In this document: positions 29,799 to 40,509 of the stretch, in pieces
Numbering within the stretch: the first letter of the stretch is position 1
Layout: each line of letters begins with the position of its first letter
Origin: Oegoconia quadripuncta
Taxonomy: Eukaryota > Arthropoda > Insecta > Lepidoptera > Autostichidae
DNA length: 64,000 nucleotides
Direction of reading: 5' to 3'
Assembly (NCBI GenBank): GCA_949316235.1
Contig: OX438757.1
Span: 15,935,505 to 15,999,504, forward strand
The notes under the pieces: model-generated
What the model saw: only the letters and a program-made list of their open reading frames with translations
Told to the model about the DNA's origin: nothing
The model's database searches: none
Program-made: the position numbers and the translations under genes

Positions 29799-29870
29799 AC
29801 CGAGTACATTGCGGAGTTTGTTTATCATTAAAAATTTTAATTAAAACCAACTCCGCAATGTACTCGGAAT
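29799..29870. repeat. Hairpin, 19-22-bp perfect arms
   Basis: CCGAGTACATTGCGGAGTT and its exact reverse complement are separated by about 28 bases of AT-rich loop. Confidence 0.8.
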
Positions 29871-30394
29871 TCGATCAAACGTTCTTCGGTCAAACGTGTT
29901 TCGGGGTAGTGTAATTCGGTATACCATAGCAACTCCCTGTATAGGACACCTGGTTGGGGATGTAATGACACAATGCACTTTGCATAAAATCCAAGCGAGT
30001 GCTTTTAATAAATACACCCCAAAACCATTATTATCCAACAAACCACCAAAAAGAGGTGCACCTGCTGATTTGAAATTTCATCAGGTACACAGACATCAGA
30101 TTGCGAATCACGAAGTGCCTTTACGTCTCGCGTAGTCGCGACGCCTTATGTAAATGATACTGCCAGTACCTACGCTCAAACATTGCATTTTAACCCTTAT
30201 TTCCGACTCTTTTCCACTTCATTTGTTTGCCATTTTTATTCTTCAGAGGCAAGGGAGGGTTATATTAAAATTTCCAAGCGCTTCGAGTAAATTTACTGTA
30301 GGATGTTGATGGAAAAATGGAGTTGGTGGATTTATTTATTTATTTTTATTTACTTATTGACATAGAATCAACGGCATTATTGCAGAAATTATAT

Positions 30395-30428
<34 letters not shown>

Positions 30429-32084
30429 TCGTTTATTTCCCTCCACAATTCGTACATTACAGTATTATAGATACAATCACACTATAAAAAATTGTGGGCG
30501 ACTGATGCCTAAACTAGGCAGTAGCCTGTATTTCAGGTCATCAGGTCCTCCCCCATTACAACTTTGCAGTAGTAGGTACTTATCTATAAATGAATGTAAG
30601 TACATGGTACTCATTGGTAAACGAGAAAATGTTAGTGGCGTTAGTAATATGATATATATATATGTATTAAATGTACGTGTATATACAATATGTAAACTGT
30701 TAAGTTTGTGAGTGTGTATGGGTTTACTATTGAGTGGGCATGTGTAGGTGGCTATGTGCGTGTGTGAGTGGGGCGTGTGTGGGTGGGTAAGTGGGTGTGT
30801 GAGTGGAGTGCTTGTATGGTGGATATGGGCGTGTTTGAGTGGGTGTGAGTATTTATATGTGTCTATATACTGGTGTTGTTCGTACTTGGATGTTTACGAG
30901 GAATTTTTGCTTGAATTATATTAATTTTTTATTTTTATTTTTTATTTTTATTTTAGAGGAGTAAGAATGTCTTCTGTATCTTTATAATTTAGATTTAGTA
31001 ACCAATCTGTGACCTTTCTCTTGCAACTTCGTTTAGGGAGCGAGAGCGTAGAAAGTTCTTTATTGATTTTGTTGTAAAGATAGGGACCCTGAAAGCAGTA
31101 AAATCTATTGGAGTATTGCGTTGTAAGCCGATGTTTACCATGGACAGCACGAGCTATTCGCCTCTTCTTTACAGTTGTTTGGGAGTGTGTGAAGGGCAGT
31201 TCGCCGTGTTGTTTCAGAAAAGTGAATAAAATGAAGAGCTGACGTACTGTAAGAACTTTAAACTTTTTATAGAGTTCGTCTGTGGGGAATTGATAAGGTA
31301 GGAATGCGCATACCTTTAGGATTGCTCTTTGAGTTCTTTCTAAATGAATAAGATTTGTTTTCGGAGCACCTCCCCAGGAGGTTATGCAATATAACAAGAG
31401 TGATTGACAGAGGGCAAAATATACAGACTTTAGCAAATTTATGTCAGATATATGTCTCAAGATTTTGAATACATAAATGAGCTTACGCAACCTAGCTGAC
31501 AAAGCCTCAATTTGTGGCTTGAAGGACAGTGTGTTATCAAGTAGCACTCCGAGGTATTTGACAGTGGAAACTTTTTGTAGCTGCGGACAAGCACATGATT
31601 CTGCATGTTGGTTGGAGCAGCTGTGGGCAATGATATTATGAGAAGTAGGAATTTGGATATTTCTCATTGAAAATATTATATATTTGGTTTTGTCAGCGTT
31701 TAAAGTAAGCATATTTTTGGATAACCACCCAGTGACAATATTAAAACCAGATTGTGCAATCTCAAACAGTTCCTCTACAGTATCACCACTGAACAGGAGT
31801 GCGGTGTCATCTGCAAAAGTTATCACCTTACCTTGAGGAAGACTCAGCCTGCACAGTTCGTCAATGTATATAAGAAAAAGTGTCGGCCCAAGGATGCTGC
31901 CTTGGGGTACCCCATAGTGAATAGGCAACTCTGTGCTCGTGTATTTGCCAATCCTTATGTGCTGCGTGCGACCAGTTAAATAGCTTTCAAATAATTGAAG
32001 TTGGACACCTCTAACCCCAACCCTTTGAAGCTTTTGGACCAAAATTGGTACAGAGACCGTGTCAAATGCCTTTGCCAAGTCTAT
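30395..32084 (-). mobile_element. 5'-truncated LINE with (TTA)n tail
   Basis: On minus: partial RT ORF, then a 550-bp 3' UTR with CACACTCACCCAC-type repeats, GTAATGTACGAATTGTGGAG and GGAAATAAACGAATTTATTA followed by about ten TTA units. TATTATA at 30392-30398 and 32082-32088 is a likely target duplication, though the AT-rich tail makes its length uncertain. Confidence 0.88.
30948..32084 (-). CDS. Reverse transcriptase, 5'-truncated LINE ORF2
   Basis: The frame begins inside RT motif A (IDLAKAFDTV), so the endonuclease and the RT fingers are missing. Numbering from the TTG codon at 32078 as residue 1: YGVPQGSILGP at 55-65, catalytic FADD at 88-91, NADKTKYIIF and VKYLGVLLD further on. The thumb and C-terminal region end at LTPLK. 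No internal stops over 376 codons suggest a fairly recent insertion. It lacks a start codon and would not be functional alone. Jockey-like clade by general resemblance. Confidence 0.93.
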   Translation of the reverse strand: MDLAKAFDTVSVPILVQKLQRVGVRGVQLQLFESYLTGRTQHIRIGKYTSTELPIHYGVPQGSILGPTLFLIYIDELCRLSLPQGKVITFADDTALLFSGDTVEELFEIAQSGFNIVTGWLSKNMLTLNADKTKYIIFSMRNIQIPTSHNIIAHSCSNQHAESCACPQLQKVSTVKYLGVLLDNTLSFKPQIEALSARLRKLIYVFKILRHISDINLLKSVYFALCQSLLLYCITSWGGAPKTNLIHLERTQRAILKVCAFLPYQFPTDELYKKFKVLTVRQLFILFTFLKQHGELPFTHSQTTVKKRRIARAVHGKHRLTTQYSNRFYCFQGPYLYNKINKELSTLSLPKRSCKRKVTDWLLNLNYKDTEDILTPLK

Positions 32085-32254
32085 TATAGTAAACTAATAC
32101 CAAACTTATGCCAATTAGTGATTCTTATCATGTTAGGTACTGACAATGGTTATCGTTATAGTTGAGTGGGTAACGTTTTAATTATATTACAAGAAAATTG
32201 GTACTCTGGTGGTGGATAACAAAAAACAAAATTAACTCAGGACAGCCCTTCAAT

Positions 32255-32745
32255 TGCAGTATTGATAAAAATTATGTCAATACAAGAAATAAAAATAAAC
32301 TTGCAGGTCACATAAATCGCCTCCGCAAAGTCAGTAATTCATTCAAAGGGTTATGTATACGCTTTTTCAATAACGTTCTTGTTGATATACAAAATTTTGT
32401 TTTCAATAAATTTAAAGATACCTACTATAAAACAGAAACTTATTAAGAAAGCATATTATAAAATATCAGATTATTTAGATGATAAACATTCATGGACCAG
32501 CCCGTTCGCATAACCAGGCTGTTTCACAATTACTAATGAAATATTATAATATAAAATAATAATTAATAATTTTGTAAATATAAAACCTTTTATTTTAAAT
32601 AGTAACCCCTCGAGTTTCTTGCTTGTTCTTCTCAGGGGAAAATTGCCTTTTGAACAAGCAGTAGCTTTAAATATGTAAAATCTGACTATTTTAATTGTAC
32701 CCTGTTTACCTACAAAATAAAGCATTTTTGATTTTGATTTTGATA
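32255..32745 (+). mobile_element. LINE fragment, (TTTTGA) family
   Basis: Encodes NYVNTRNKNKLAGHINRLRK, VSNSFKGLCIRFFNNVLVDI and, after a shift, ISDYLDDKHSWT. The 3' UTR has CCGTTCGCATAACCAGGCTG and TTGCTTGTTCTTCTCAGGGG, then TTTTGATTTTGATTTTGAT. It sits 40 bases after element X. Confidence 0.85.
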
Positions 32746-33125
32746 ATATAAGAAAAGGCTAAAAGAGCAAAAATGCACACTGATAAAAGACTTTAAGCAC
32801 TGAGGTATTCTGAACGAGAATACGCTGCGCAGTTTCTAGAATACACTCATTCGCCAAAATTCGACTTAAAACCCAAATTCTTTGTGAATGGCCTTTGTGA
32901 ACAAGCAAAACTCCTCTACTATTAACTGGCGACGTCGATCTGTAATTAAAGAGTAGTTAGAGTAGGTACTAACAAACTATCCTCTTTGGCACCTTCACAC
33001 ACGAATGCGCATTTCCAATGCAAACAGTGTAGGTAACTATCGATATGGAATTGTCGATAGATCGGAGCAGTAAAACAGAGGTGCTAGTATGATTTTATAT
33101 TGAAGACCTAACAGAGCATTGGGAG
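32746..33125. other. No gene recognised
   Basis: Unassigned. AACTATCGATATGG..TGTCGATAG (33036-33061) is the only motif of note, near the palindrome at 33132. Confidence 0.4.
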
Positions 33126-33469
33126 TTGCTAGCTATCGACATGTCGATAGCATTTTCTCGGTTTAGTCATATACGTGAGCATTTACCAAGTCAGTGGCAG
33201 TTCACACCTGAATCCTCGCAGAAGATTAACTTTCTGATGACTCAATTGCTTTGGGAATTGTATTCGTTTATGACATCAATGTACTGTCCATCCTTGTCAA
33301 ATCGTAACACAATAACAAGAACGAACAGTGCATTGGTATCGCTATAGCTTTGAGTTAAGTGGTAGAGCTTAGGGTAAAGAGTTAGGCCAAAGATGCGCTG
33401 ACATTGATCTTGAGATTGAGATCGTTTTTGAAACTCTTTTAATATGCTGTACATATTCTTAAGCGTCAA
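33126..33469 (-). pseudogene. Unrecognised decayed coding sequence
   Basis: The minus strand is open from 33469 to 33242 (SQDQCQRIFGLTLYPKLYHL, TQSYSDTNALFVLVIVLRFD, KDGQYIDVINEYNSQSN). The same frame continues to 33130 through three in-frame TGA codons (..VIRKLIFCEDSGVNCH*LGKCSRI..). At least two look like Trp (TGG) changed to TGA. The sequence has a protein-like composition, but I cannot name the family. It may be another retroelement relic. Confidence 0.35.
33132..33151. repeat. Perfect 20-bp palindrome
   Basis: GCTATCGACATGTCGATAGC equals its own reverse complement. It contains two inverted TATCGACA cores, similar in form to DREF-type sites (TATCGATA). No function is shown. Confidence 0.85.
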
Positions 33470-33479
33470 CTTATTGTTA

Positions 33480-34180
33480 TCTCAATTAGAGAACGGTTTA
33501 TTAATACGGGCCTAAAAGAGAATGTCTCATAAGCCTATAACACGACTAGCTCTCCTTTTCTTCACACTAGAAAACAAGTTAGAAATCAGCTACCATACCA
33601 TGTTTCACTTTCAGATTATACTGACATTTTAATCCATAACCGATTACCATAACATTAATTTCAGTATTCGGAAATCTGTAAGTGGTATTTTAACTTTTAT
33701 CCAAAATTTGTAAAAAACCATAGTCAATTTATCGATACGTTTATCGATGTTCTTAATCACTAGCTCCCATTGGAAGCCCGTAACGTATGAATTGCCGCCA
33801 CGGCGAGGCATCTCGGTTGATTGGTACACACGACGTGGTCTGTATTCGAAATGGCCAATGGAATTCTAACGTGTGTGCGTTCATGATTTTGAATTTTAGT
33901 TTTTTTTAATAAAGCTCCAAATTTTTGGAAACTGGACAAATAAATGGCAGTGTACTGTTTATACATAATATGTGTTTATTAAAGTAACCAAAGATGTTAA
34001 TATATTTCAGTATTCTGTGGCACAGGTGTTGGTCATAATCTATCACACGGATCCAGTGCGAATTGATGAAACTGTGTCAGAATAGTTGCGTGTTTGAGTA
34101 CTTTCGTAAATTCTTGTTATTTAATCAATAATTTATCATCACAACGACTCAAGCTTAATACCATTCGTCCGTCGAACGAT
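33480..34180. other. No gene recognised
   Basis: Unassigned AT-rich sequence; no repeat family or exon that I can defend. Confidence 0.4.
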
Positions 34181-34185
34181 TGTGA

Positions 34186-34449
34186 ATGGCGCCCCAACAG
34201 TCGACGAACCTTCTGCATCATAATATACAAGTGCACGAGTTCCGAGACAATCTGACGTCCCCGGGGTTACGAGCTCTTCGACAGTGCTACGAATTGATCT
34301 ACGTCGACGTCACACCAACCTTCGAAACACTCTGTGCGTCTCTTCCATCGTGCGAAACGAAACTCAAAACAGACGACTTCAATGTCACGATAACAGCCTA
34401 CTGTCTGGCGTATGCTTAGCATAAAATTCAGTGAGGGATTGCGTTGCAT
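34186..34449. other. Compositionally distinct stretch with overlapping open frames
   Basis: This 260-bp patch is richer in GC and CGA/TCG than its surroundings and is open on both strands: plus 34186-34419 (FRDNLTSPGLRALRQCYELI), minus 34449-34267 (FEFRFARWKRRTECFEGWCD). I recognise neither. ATGGCGCCCCAACAG at 34188 resembles a retroviral-type primer site by eye, but no LTR is evident beside it. It could be a relic of an LTR element or of an exon. Confidence 0.25.
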
Positions 34450-35690
34450 TGTTCATGAGGCAATCTCTTCATTCGGCATAAAACTGAGTGATCAATTACG
34501 TGTGTTACGTGAGTGAATGATACGTTTGGCGCCATTTCATTTTTATTTAGGTCATAATAATCATTGTTGCCTTTCTTTTATAATGGAATAAGTATGATTT
34601 TAGAGAAAATAAATCAAAATTTTAAAATTTGTTTACATCTACACACTTCTGGTTTAACACGAGTAAGCAGATAAGTGACAGCCCTGACGACTTCCGCAGG
34701 GCGACAGCCGGGCGTTGGCGGCTAGAGGGGAAGTAGGTGTTTATAACGGCAATTTTGTGCATACAAGAGAATTCACTTCTTTATTCGTATTTATTGTTCT
34801 TTTGCCAACGGCGATATTAATCAGTCTTCGAACATGAACTACCTGCCTTCTTTATGAGCGTTAAGCCACGACGGAAACATAAATATAAAAATGCCAACAG
34901 TACTAACCCATCTATGGACTGACCGCTATTCGAAAACAAATAGTAAATGCGAGTACGCCACAACTGCAACATTCATATTGCGTATTTTTGGTCACGATGG
35001 AACGGAGAAGACGAATTGAGCTAGGAAAAATATCTTGATAAATATTATACCATGATTAGTACCAACTCATCACATGTCCTAAGACGCATACTATCCGCAA
35101 TTTTTCTTCCACCATATAAAGCTTGACCCCTCGTTTTCAGATGAGCAAGTTTCCTCATAACTTCGGGTATATCTATAGACCGCACGCACATTAACCCCCC
35201 TCATGTGTGTTATGTACACACATCCGTCACTAGCTCTGTAAGTGCCTCTACACACATGCGATTTTGCAGCGACGGAGCTAAGTCCCAGAAATCGAAATTT
35301 GTTATAGATGGACTTGTATTCAAATAATGAGAGATGAGAAGTGTTCAATAAATCTATCGGACCTTAGAAAGCACATACAGTTTTAAATTCGGATATTAAA
35401 TGTTAAAAAAGGACTTCAATTATTTTGTTTCTTTTTTCTTTTTGGCAAATGACAACCTTGTGTAAGCGATATTTCTGCCAGAGTGTTGAGTGCAACAATA
35501 TTTCTATGAACTAACTTCTTCTAACTTCATCAGTAAGGTAACATTATGGCGACCGTCTGAACGCGAAAGCTACGTTATTTACTTTTCTTTACTTTACCCT
35601 TCACTTAGTTATACGAACAATTACTGATTTCTGCTGCACAATATTTATTACACACAAAACCTAAAACTATACAAATATTTACACTACAAC
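34450..35690. other. No gene recognised
   Basis: Unassigned. 34680-34735 is locally GC-rich without a usable frame. Confidence 0.4.
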
Positions 35691-35692
35691 AT

Positions 35693-35815
35693 TGTTGTAT
35701 TCAAACGTTTGAAATAAGATAGTCAGTCTCGTAAATAAGTTGGGAATACTGGGTGAGCGTGCTTTCATCTTCGGCCTCATCTTGAGATCAACAGTCAACC
35801 CATTTTACTTGTAAA
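35693..35815 (+). mobile_element. Very diverged SINE2 3' part
   Basis: CATTGTTGTATTC, AAATAAGATAGTCAGTC, GTGAGCGTGCTTTCATCTTC and GGCCTCATCTTGA follow the order of the SINE2 body with many changes. Confidence 0.5.
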
Positions 35816-35875
35816 TACGTTTGGCCCCGCATAATCTACAGTTTGATCGCGCGCCGATTAAAGTACTAAAATGCC

Positions 35876-36006
35876 TATTACACCTTCCTAAATTTAGAGA
35901 CTAATTCGGCATACATTGCTGATTGAAGTAAGGATAGTAATATTAACGCAACAAAGCCTCCCAGCAATGTATGCCGAATTAGTCCCTGAAATTAGGATGG
36001 TGTAAT
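35876..36006. mobile_element. 131-bp MITE with 45-bp TIRs
   Basis: The left arm ATTACACCTTCCTAAATTTA then GACTAATTCGGCATACATTG CTG is matched by the inverted right arm (35962-36006), with four mismatches, all in the outer half; the inner 23 bp are perfect. The loop is 40 bp. It could move only with transposase supplied in trans. Confidence 0.8.
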
Positions 36007-36984
36007 GGTTCAAGGTAGAATCTGAAATCCCTCTGGCGTAATCGAGGCAATTCAAATCGCATGTCTGAACTGGCTCCAACCGAATAAATCTTGCGTCACC
36101 ATTCGCTGGTCAACGCTTAGCATTTGTTACTGTTTCCGACCAAAACGACGGAATTCCTGCCCCTTTGTTTATAGCATCGATTTGTTTTTCATACTGCCGT
36201 AGACGTATTTATTACACATCAATAGCACTATTTAATTCACTGTTGAATCTGGAACTTGGCACTGATTCAGAGTTATTTGTGAATAGGTGTGGAAAGATTA
36301 CAGGATTATAGGAGTCTGTTATAGTCTTTCATTTTACTTTCTTTTCATCAAGAACCTTACATGTCCCCATTGATGGGGCATGGCCTCCTCTCCTGTAGGC
36401 CACCTTCTTAACTTGAAATCAACGGGGACCGAATACAAACGCCCTCCGAAGCACAAACGCATTGCGATTGTGGAACCCCATCTCAACACTTGCTCACCTG
36501 CTCTCTGTGCCCCTGCACCTGTGTCATAGAGGATCTTTGCATGACTGCAGACAACCTTTAGTTGTGGCTGAATTGTGGGCTGATCAAATATAATTGGACG
36601 CATTGACACGAAGAAGACTCGGTATTATTTTTTCAATACGATTTCTAATCTACTTCTTAAACAGCAATTTCTGTCATTAAAAGATTGTGTTAGTACTTAA
36701 AGTATGACTGATACAATTTTATAGCTCCTTATTTCGATCGTTTTCAAGCTATCCCGTAAAGGAGGTTGAAGATTTAAGTCAGGCCCCGTGATCTATGACG
36801 AAAACGTGTTGGGGTTTAAATGTACACAGTGCATTAACCAGACATGCAATAGGTCAACTGTGATATCAACGAACGTGATGTGCAGTTGACGAAAAAGTTC
36901 TTATGGGTTGCACTAACTGGAATGACCTGCATGCCTAGCATGACCCGTACTCATTCTACAAAGACGTGAGATAGAAATATTGCA
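36007..36984. other. No gene recognised; unassigned frame at 36334-36609
   Basis: The minus strand is open over 91 codons (LRWGSTIAMRLCFGGRLYSV, PVDFKLRRWPTGEEAMPHQW). The peptide looks protein-like but I cannot place it; likely another repeat-derived sequence. Confidence 0.3.
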
Positions 36985-37255
36985 TCTCGCTTATGACACT
37001 ACTAGGCTTGGGGGGATTCCACCCGTATATAGTTAATATACCGAACATTCGCACTAAGAGGTTCGACTCTTCATTCATAACGCGAATAGCCAAGGCATGG
37101 AACTCTTCCGGCGTCTTTCCTGAATCCTACAACCTTGGGATCTTCAACAGCAGGGTGATCGACATCTATTGGGATCGCGTGCTTCATCGTCGACCACATT
37201 GTCACTTTCCATCAGGAGAGATTGTAGTGAAACTCGTATTCAGTTAATCATAAAA
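36985..37255 (+). pseudogene. LINE C-terminus and 3' tail (RTKRF type)
   Basis: LGGFHPYIVNIPNIRTKRFD, SSFITRIAKAWNSSGVFPES, YNLGIFNSRV, then a tail CTTTCCATCAGGAGAGATTG and ATCATAAAAAAGT. A two-codon loss (the LP of NSLP) is seen against 20938-21225. Confidence 0.75.
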
Positions 37256-37790
37256 AAGTAAATGGCAGGCTCTTATCTCGTACTCTCGTACGAGTCGTGC
37301 TAGAGCCCTGCTGTGGTGATTGTTATAAGTAAGGTCTATTGTTATTAACATAAAGTTGTAAGGTCTATGATTATTGTTCCAATTGTCAAAAAAAAGGTGA
37401 TCACTTACTACTAAGGCAAATCTTTCCCACAGAAAGCGATACAAAGCGCCCCACGGGAGTCGACATCTATATAGACTGTTGATGTGCGATGATGTCCATT
37501 CCATATCATAGTTTACGTTTTTAAAATTAAATAATTGTTGATTGCTCCTTGACTAATCGACTAAATGACCGCGATTTATCTTTGAATAACAATACTATGA
37601 TTACAAATAGACAATTTAGAATACCCACGACAATATTGATGGAATAAATGATTATATCGTCCAGGTTGATTTAGACCAAAATATATTGATAAAAGCTAAG
37701 TATCTTGGAGACGGCTTAACCGATTTTCATCAAACGTAGCTAATAAGGTATCCCCGGGTTTGTCTCATCCGGAACGAATATGATATCGCT
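37256..37790. other. No gene recognised
   Basis: Unassigned. CGGCTTAACCGATTTTCATC (37713) is a phrase common in dispersed repeats of such genomes. Confidence 0.4.
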
Positions 37791-37794
37791 ACCT

Positions 37795-37935
37795 ACATAT
37801 CATGTGCGTAATGCTTCCTAACCCAAAGGTTGCCTGGAAGTTGTTGCTTTTAGTGATAAGGCCGCCAAATTGTACTATCCCCATTTTCTTATTTATCGTT
37901 GTTATGTTTCTTATTGTTGTACAATAAATAATATT
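37795..37935 (+). mobile_element. LINE 3' tail (GGAAG..TTTTAGTGATAAGGC)
   Basis: CATATCATGTGCGTAATGCT, TCCTAACCCAAAGGTTGCCT, GCTTTTAGTGATAAGGCCGC and TGTTGTACAATAAATAATAT. It is inverted with respect to 46055-46200, which shares the TGTGCGTAATGCTTCCTAAC part. Confidence 0.65.
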
Positions 37936-38370
37936 TCGTTTGTTGATATCATCCATATACATGAAATAACCCGTGTTAATATTTACTAAACGGTTTAACC
38001 GATTTTTACTTATATAACATGTCCATCGTTTAGTCTAGAACACAGACTGGACACACACAAACACATAACACTCGCATTTTATCGTCGGCGGTTAAAAGTT
38101 ATACTACGGCGGTTAGGCAAGTGCTGTGGTTTAGAATACTAGCGGGTTAGCCACTAAATTTTAATATGAACTATCTAGTAGGTCTGGAACATAAAATTTG
38201 TCATGCAAATTACGAACACTGCATTGTAAAATTCAAATTGTACGTTTTGCGCAATACCTATGCAATTCAGATGATTTATTTAAGTAGGTTGTTTGAAGAA
38301 CGTGTTTCGAGCTGGTATATTCATTTTGTAAACCATGTCAATAGAAGAGAATTATGTCTCCATAGGGTAG
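37936..38370. other. No gene recognised
   Basis: 38030-38100 resembles 26335-26405. The rest is unassigned. Confidence 0.35.
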
Positions 38371-38379
38371 GGAGAGGGC

Positions 38380-38520
38380 TAAGCTTCCTGTTTCGAACGA
38401 AAGTCGCCGACATAAGCCATAGACAATGCTGAACATGTAGCCACATTCTGGTCCTCAAGAATTTGAAGTTTTTGCCATCGACTCGCAAAAAAAAAGATAG
38501 TCCAGCGTATTAGTTTAAAG
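38380..38520 (+). pseudogene. Short RTE-like LINE relic
   Basis: RTKVADISHRQC at 38390-38430 resembles the RTKVTDIAQR segment of the RTE-like protein seen at 47390 and 57170. It is interrupted soon after. Confidence 0.4.
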
Positions 38521-38566
38521 TGGTAGTAGACAGGGACAGCTCGAAAAGCTGTTGGCCGTTCGAGCA

Positions 38567-38731
38567 TTTTTTTTTATGCACGACGGGTTCGTATTTGACC
38601 TCAATCACATCTGATGTTAAGTGAAGATGAAGTCGAAGGTGGAAGCGTACTGACCCGGAAACCCCAACACATTTGGGGGACTGGCTATCTTATCTCTGAC
38701 AACCGGAATACAACAATGCTATTAACATTCA
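38567..38731 (-). mobile_element. SINE2 3' half, minus strand
   Basis: TTTTTTTTTATGCACGACGG to ACAACAATGCTATTAACATT. Confidence 0.85.
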
Positions 38732-38734
38732 ACT

Positions 38735-38970
38735 TCTCTTTTATCAGGTAAAGTTGAACGTAAGAGGAAGGCGGAGAGCAGAGAAATATGAAAAAATCTC
38801 CACCGACAAGAGCATGACTCTTAAATCAGATGATGATGATGATGGATGTAACTAAGGCCAGGCGGAAAGCAGTGAGGCGTGTTCATTACTCCACCGACAA
38901 GAGCATAGCTCTTAAACGAAACAAGGTAAAAACTTAAGCAATCGGAGCAATGCAATAATGATGATGATGT
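38735..38970 (+). pseudogene. Two adjacent RTE-like LINE 3' ends with (ATG)n
   Basis: AGTTGAACGTAAGAGGAAGG, AAATCTCCACCGACAAGAGC and ATGACTCTTAAATCAGATGA TGATGATGATG match 45370-45465. A second, diverged end follows (CGGAAAGCAGTGAGGCGTGT, TTACTCCACCGACAAGAGCA) and finishes GATGATGATG at 38970; it resembles 62430-62480. Confidence 0.65.
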
Positions 38971-39282
38971 TTCTACCTGTAGTTGATTCTATGTAAGAAT
39001 TCTATGCTGACTTTTTTTACGAGCTACAGGTAAAATTATGCAAGTGTTCGATCCCCTAATTATTTTCTCGACTTTCATGTATTTTACAAATTTCTGATAC
39101 AAATTCTCTGTATTTTCCTCATAGTTTCGTATAGAACCGCATGATTCATCCCTCGATTCACTCGATCACATGATTCTAACGATTTGAAAATGTTTACGCC
39201 GAAAACAGTGGAGGTATCTATTGAAATTTATTAGGAAAACAAACAAAATTTAGCCAACAACGTTCGTTAAACTGGTGCTAAA
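38971..39282. other. No gene recognised; upstream of retroelement domain
   Basis: TGAAAATTCTATG-like AT-rich sequence. The frame of the next feature is closed by TAA at 39280. Confidence 0.35.
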
Positions 39283-40056
39283 ACAAGATTTATCCCGCAA
39301 TACGCTGACGTCACCCGCGGTTTGTCCCCCAATGATGTATTAGATACATTCGCATTGTGGTCACACCGGTTTCAAACGCAAAATGTTTCGTACGCGATAA
39401 TAAATTTAACTGTTTTTTTATTTCGATGTCCTGAATTTATTGAGTTCTGTGATGCGTATGAAAAAAATACCGTTTGCCTTGGGGCCAAAGCATGCGAAAT
39501 ACATCGTTGCGTTTGCGGCCACCTGGTAGACGACCTTGGACATCATGGGCTTTCGTGTACCAGAAGTGAGGGTCGTCTTTACTGACATTTTTCATTGAAC
39601 GACCTTATCCGTCGGTCCCTTATTTCTGCCTCAGTGCCGTCGACACTCGAACCATCAAGCATGTCGACACCCGATGACAAGAGACCTGACGGATGCACTC
39701 TGGTTCCCTGGCGACTTGGCCGCACACTGGCCTGGGATGCCACTTGTGTAGATACTTTGGCCCCATTTTATGTACAGAGCTCAGCCATACCAATGCCGGT
39801 GCCGCCGCCGCCGCTCGCCCAGAGAGTAAAGTGCCGCAAATACGCGTTTTTAATTACTAATTACGAGTTAGCGGCACTTGCCTTCGAAACACTGGGCCCG
39901 TGGTCGTCCGACACAAAAAACTTCATAAAAGAGGTGTCGGACTTGCTAATCCAAGCGTCAGGTGACCTCAGGGCGGGCGCCTTCTTTACACAAAGACTCA
40001 GTCTGGCGGTGCAGCGGGGCAACGCGGCTAGCGCGCTAGGACAATGCCGCAGATAG
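39283..40056 (+). pseudogene. Retroelement C-terminal domain with one in-frame stop
   Basis: A single frame runs from 39283 (NRFIPQYADVTRGLSPNDVL) to 40056, broken only by TGA at 39583-39585 (GRLY*HFSLND). It has a zinc-binding-like cluster (LGAKACEIHRCVCGHLVDDL, GHHGLSC), then LNDLIRRSLISASVPSTLEP, KRPDGCTLVPWRLGRTLAWD, ATCVDTLAP, FETLGPWSSDTKNFIKEVSD, and QRLSLAVQRGNAASALG. I associate this arrangement with the C-terminus of RT-containing retroelements of invertebrates, perhaps acting after cDNA synthesis. No RT motif lies upstream, so the copy is truncated. A more decayed relative is at 14553-15011. Confidence 0.7.
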
Positions 40057-40369
40057 GAGAGCTCGAGGCGATACACTTTTTATAGTTATCGAATACCAAT
40101 ATTACCGCTTTATTCGATGATATTTTTGAAATAATAGAATTAATTAATAATGAAAGAATAGTATTTTTATTAGTTAATACTTACATAGATCTATAGTTTT
40201 GACATTTGATTTTATTTGGCTTAAAATTAGGTACTTAATTCCTTTAGTTTGACTTCTAACACTATGCAATTTAAACTCAATAACATAACGACTCGTATAT
40301 TACTGAGGATTGTTTTATTGATACCTATATAATAACAATAATGTAAAAGTACCAATTTTCTTGTAATAT
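40057..40369. other. No gene recognised; possible 3' UTR of the retroelement
   Basis: AT-rich sequence directly after the retroelement frame, with no recognisable tail. Confidence 0.3.
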
Positions 40370-40505
40370 AATTAAAACGTTACCCACTAAATTACAACGA
40401 TAACCATTGTCGGTAATATAATAAGAATCACTAATAACTTTGGTATTAGTTTACTATAATATAATTTCTGCAATTAATGCTATTGATTCTATATAAATAA
40501 GTAAA
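40370..40505 (-). mobile_element. Element X, uninterrupted copy (minus)
   Basis: On minus: AGAATCAATAGCATTAATTG, CAGAAATTATATTATAGTAA, ACTAATACCAAAG, ACAATGGTTATCGTTGTAAT, TTAGTGGGTAACGTTTTAAT and AAGAAAATTGGTACTTTTAC. This is the empty form of the sites occupied by a LINE at 30398/32082 and a SINE1 at 27940/28209. Confidence 0.85.
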
Positions 40506-40509
40506 TAAA

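Larger units (their letters stand above)
30338..32215 (+). mobile_element. Element X, copy 2, split by a LINE
   Basis: The left part ends ..TGCAGAAATTATATTATA at 30398. The right part resumes ..TATTATAGTAAACTAATACC at 32082 and runs to AATTGGTACT at about 32209. The undisturbed copy at 40370-40505 reads straight through this point. Confidence 0.8.

Noticed and set aside
33132..33151. Regulatory (DREF-like) site
   Set aside because: The palindrome is real but the core is TATCGACA, not TATCGATA, and no host promoter is identified near it; recorded only as a palindrome.
34190..34210. Retroviral primer-binding site
   Set aside because: GGCGCCCCAACAG has one base more than the usual pattern and no LTR end (CA) or second LTR could be placed.
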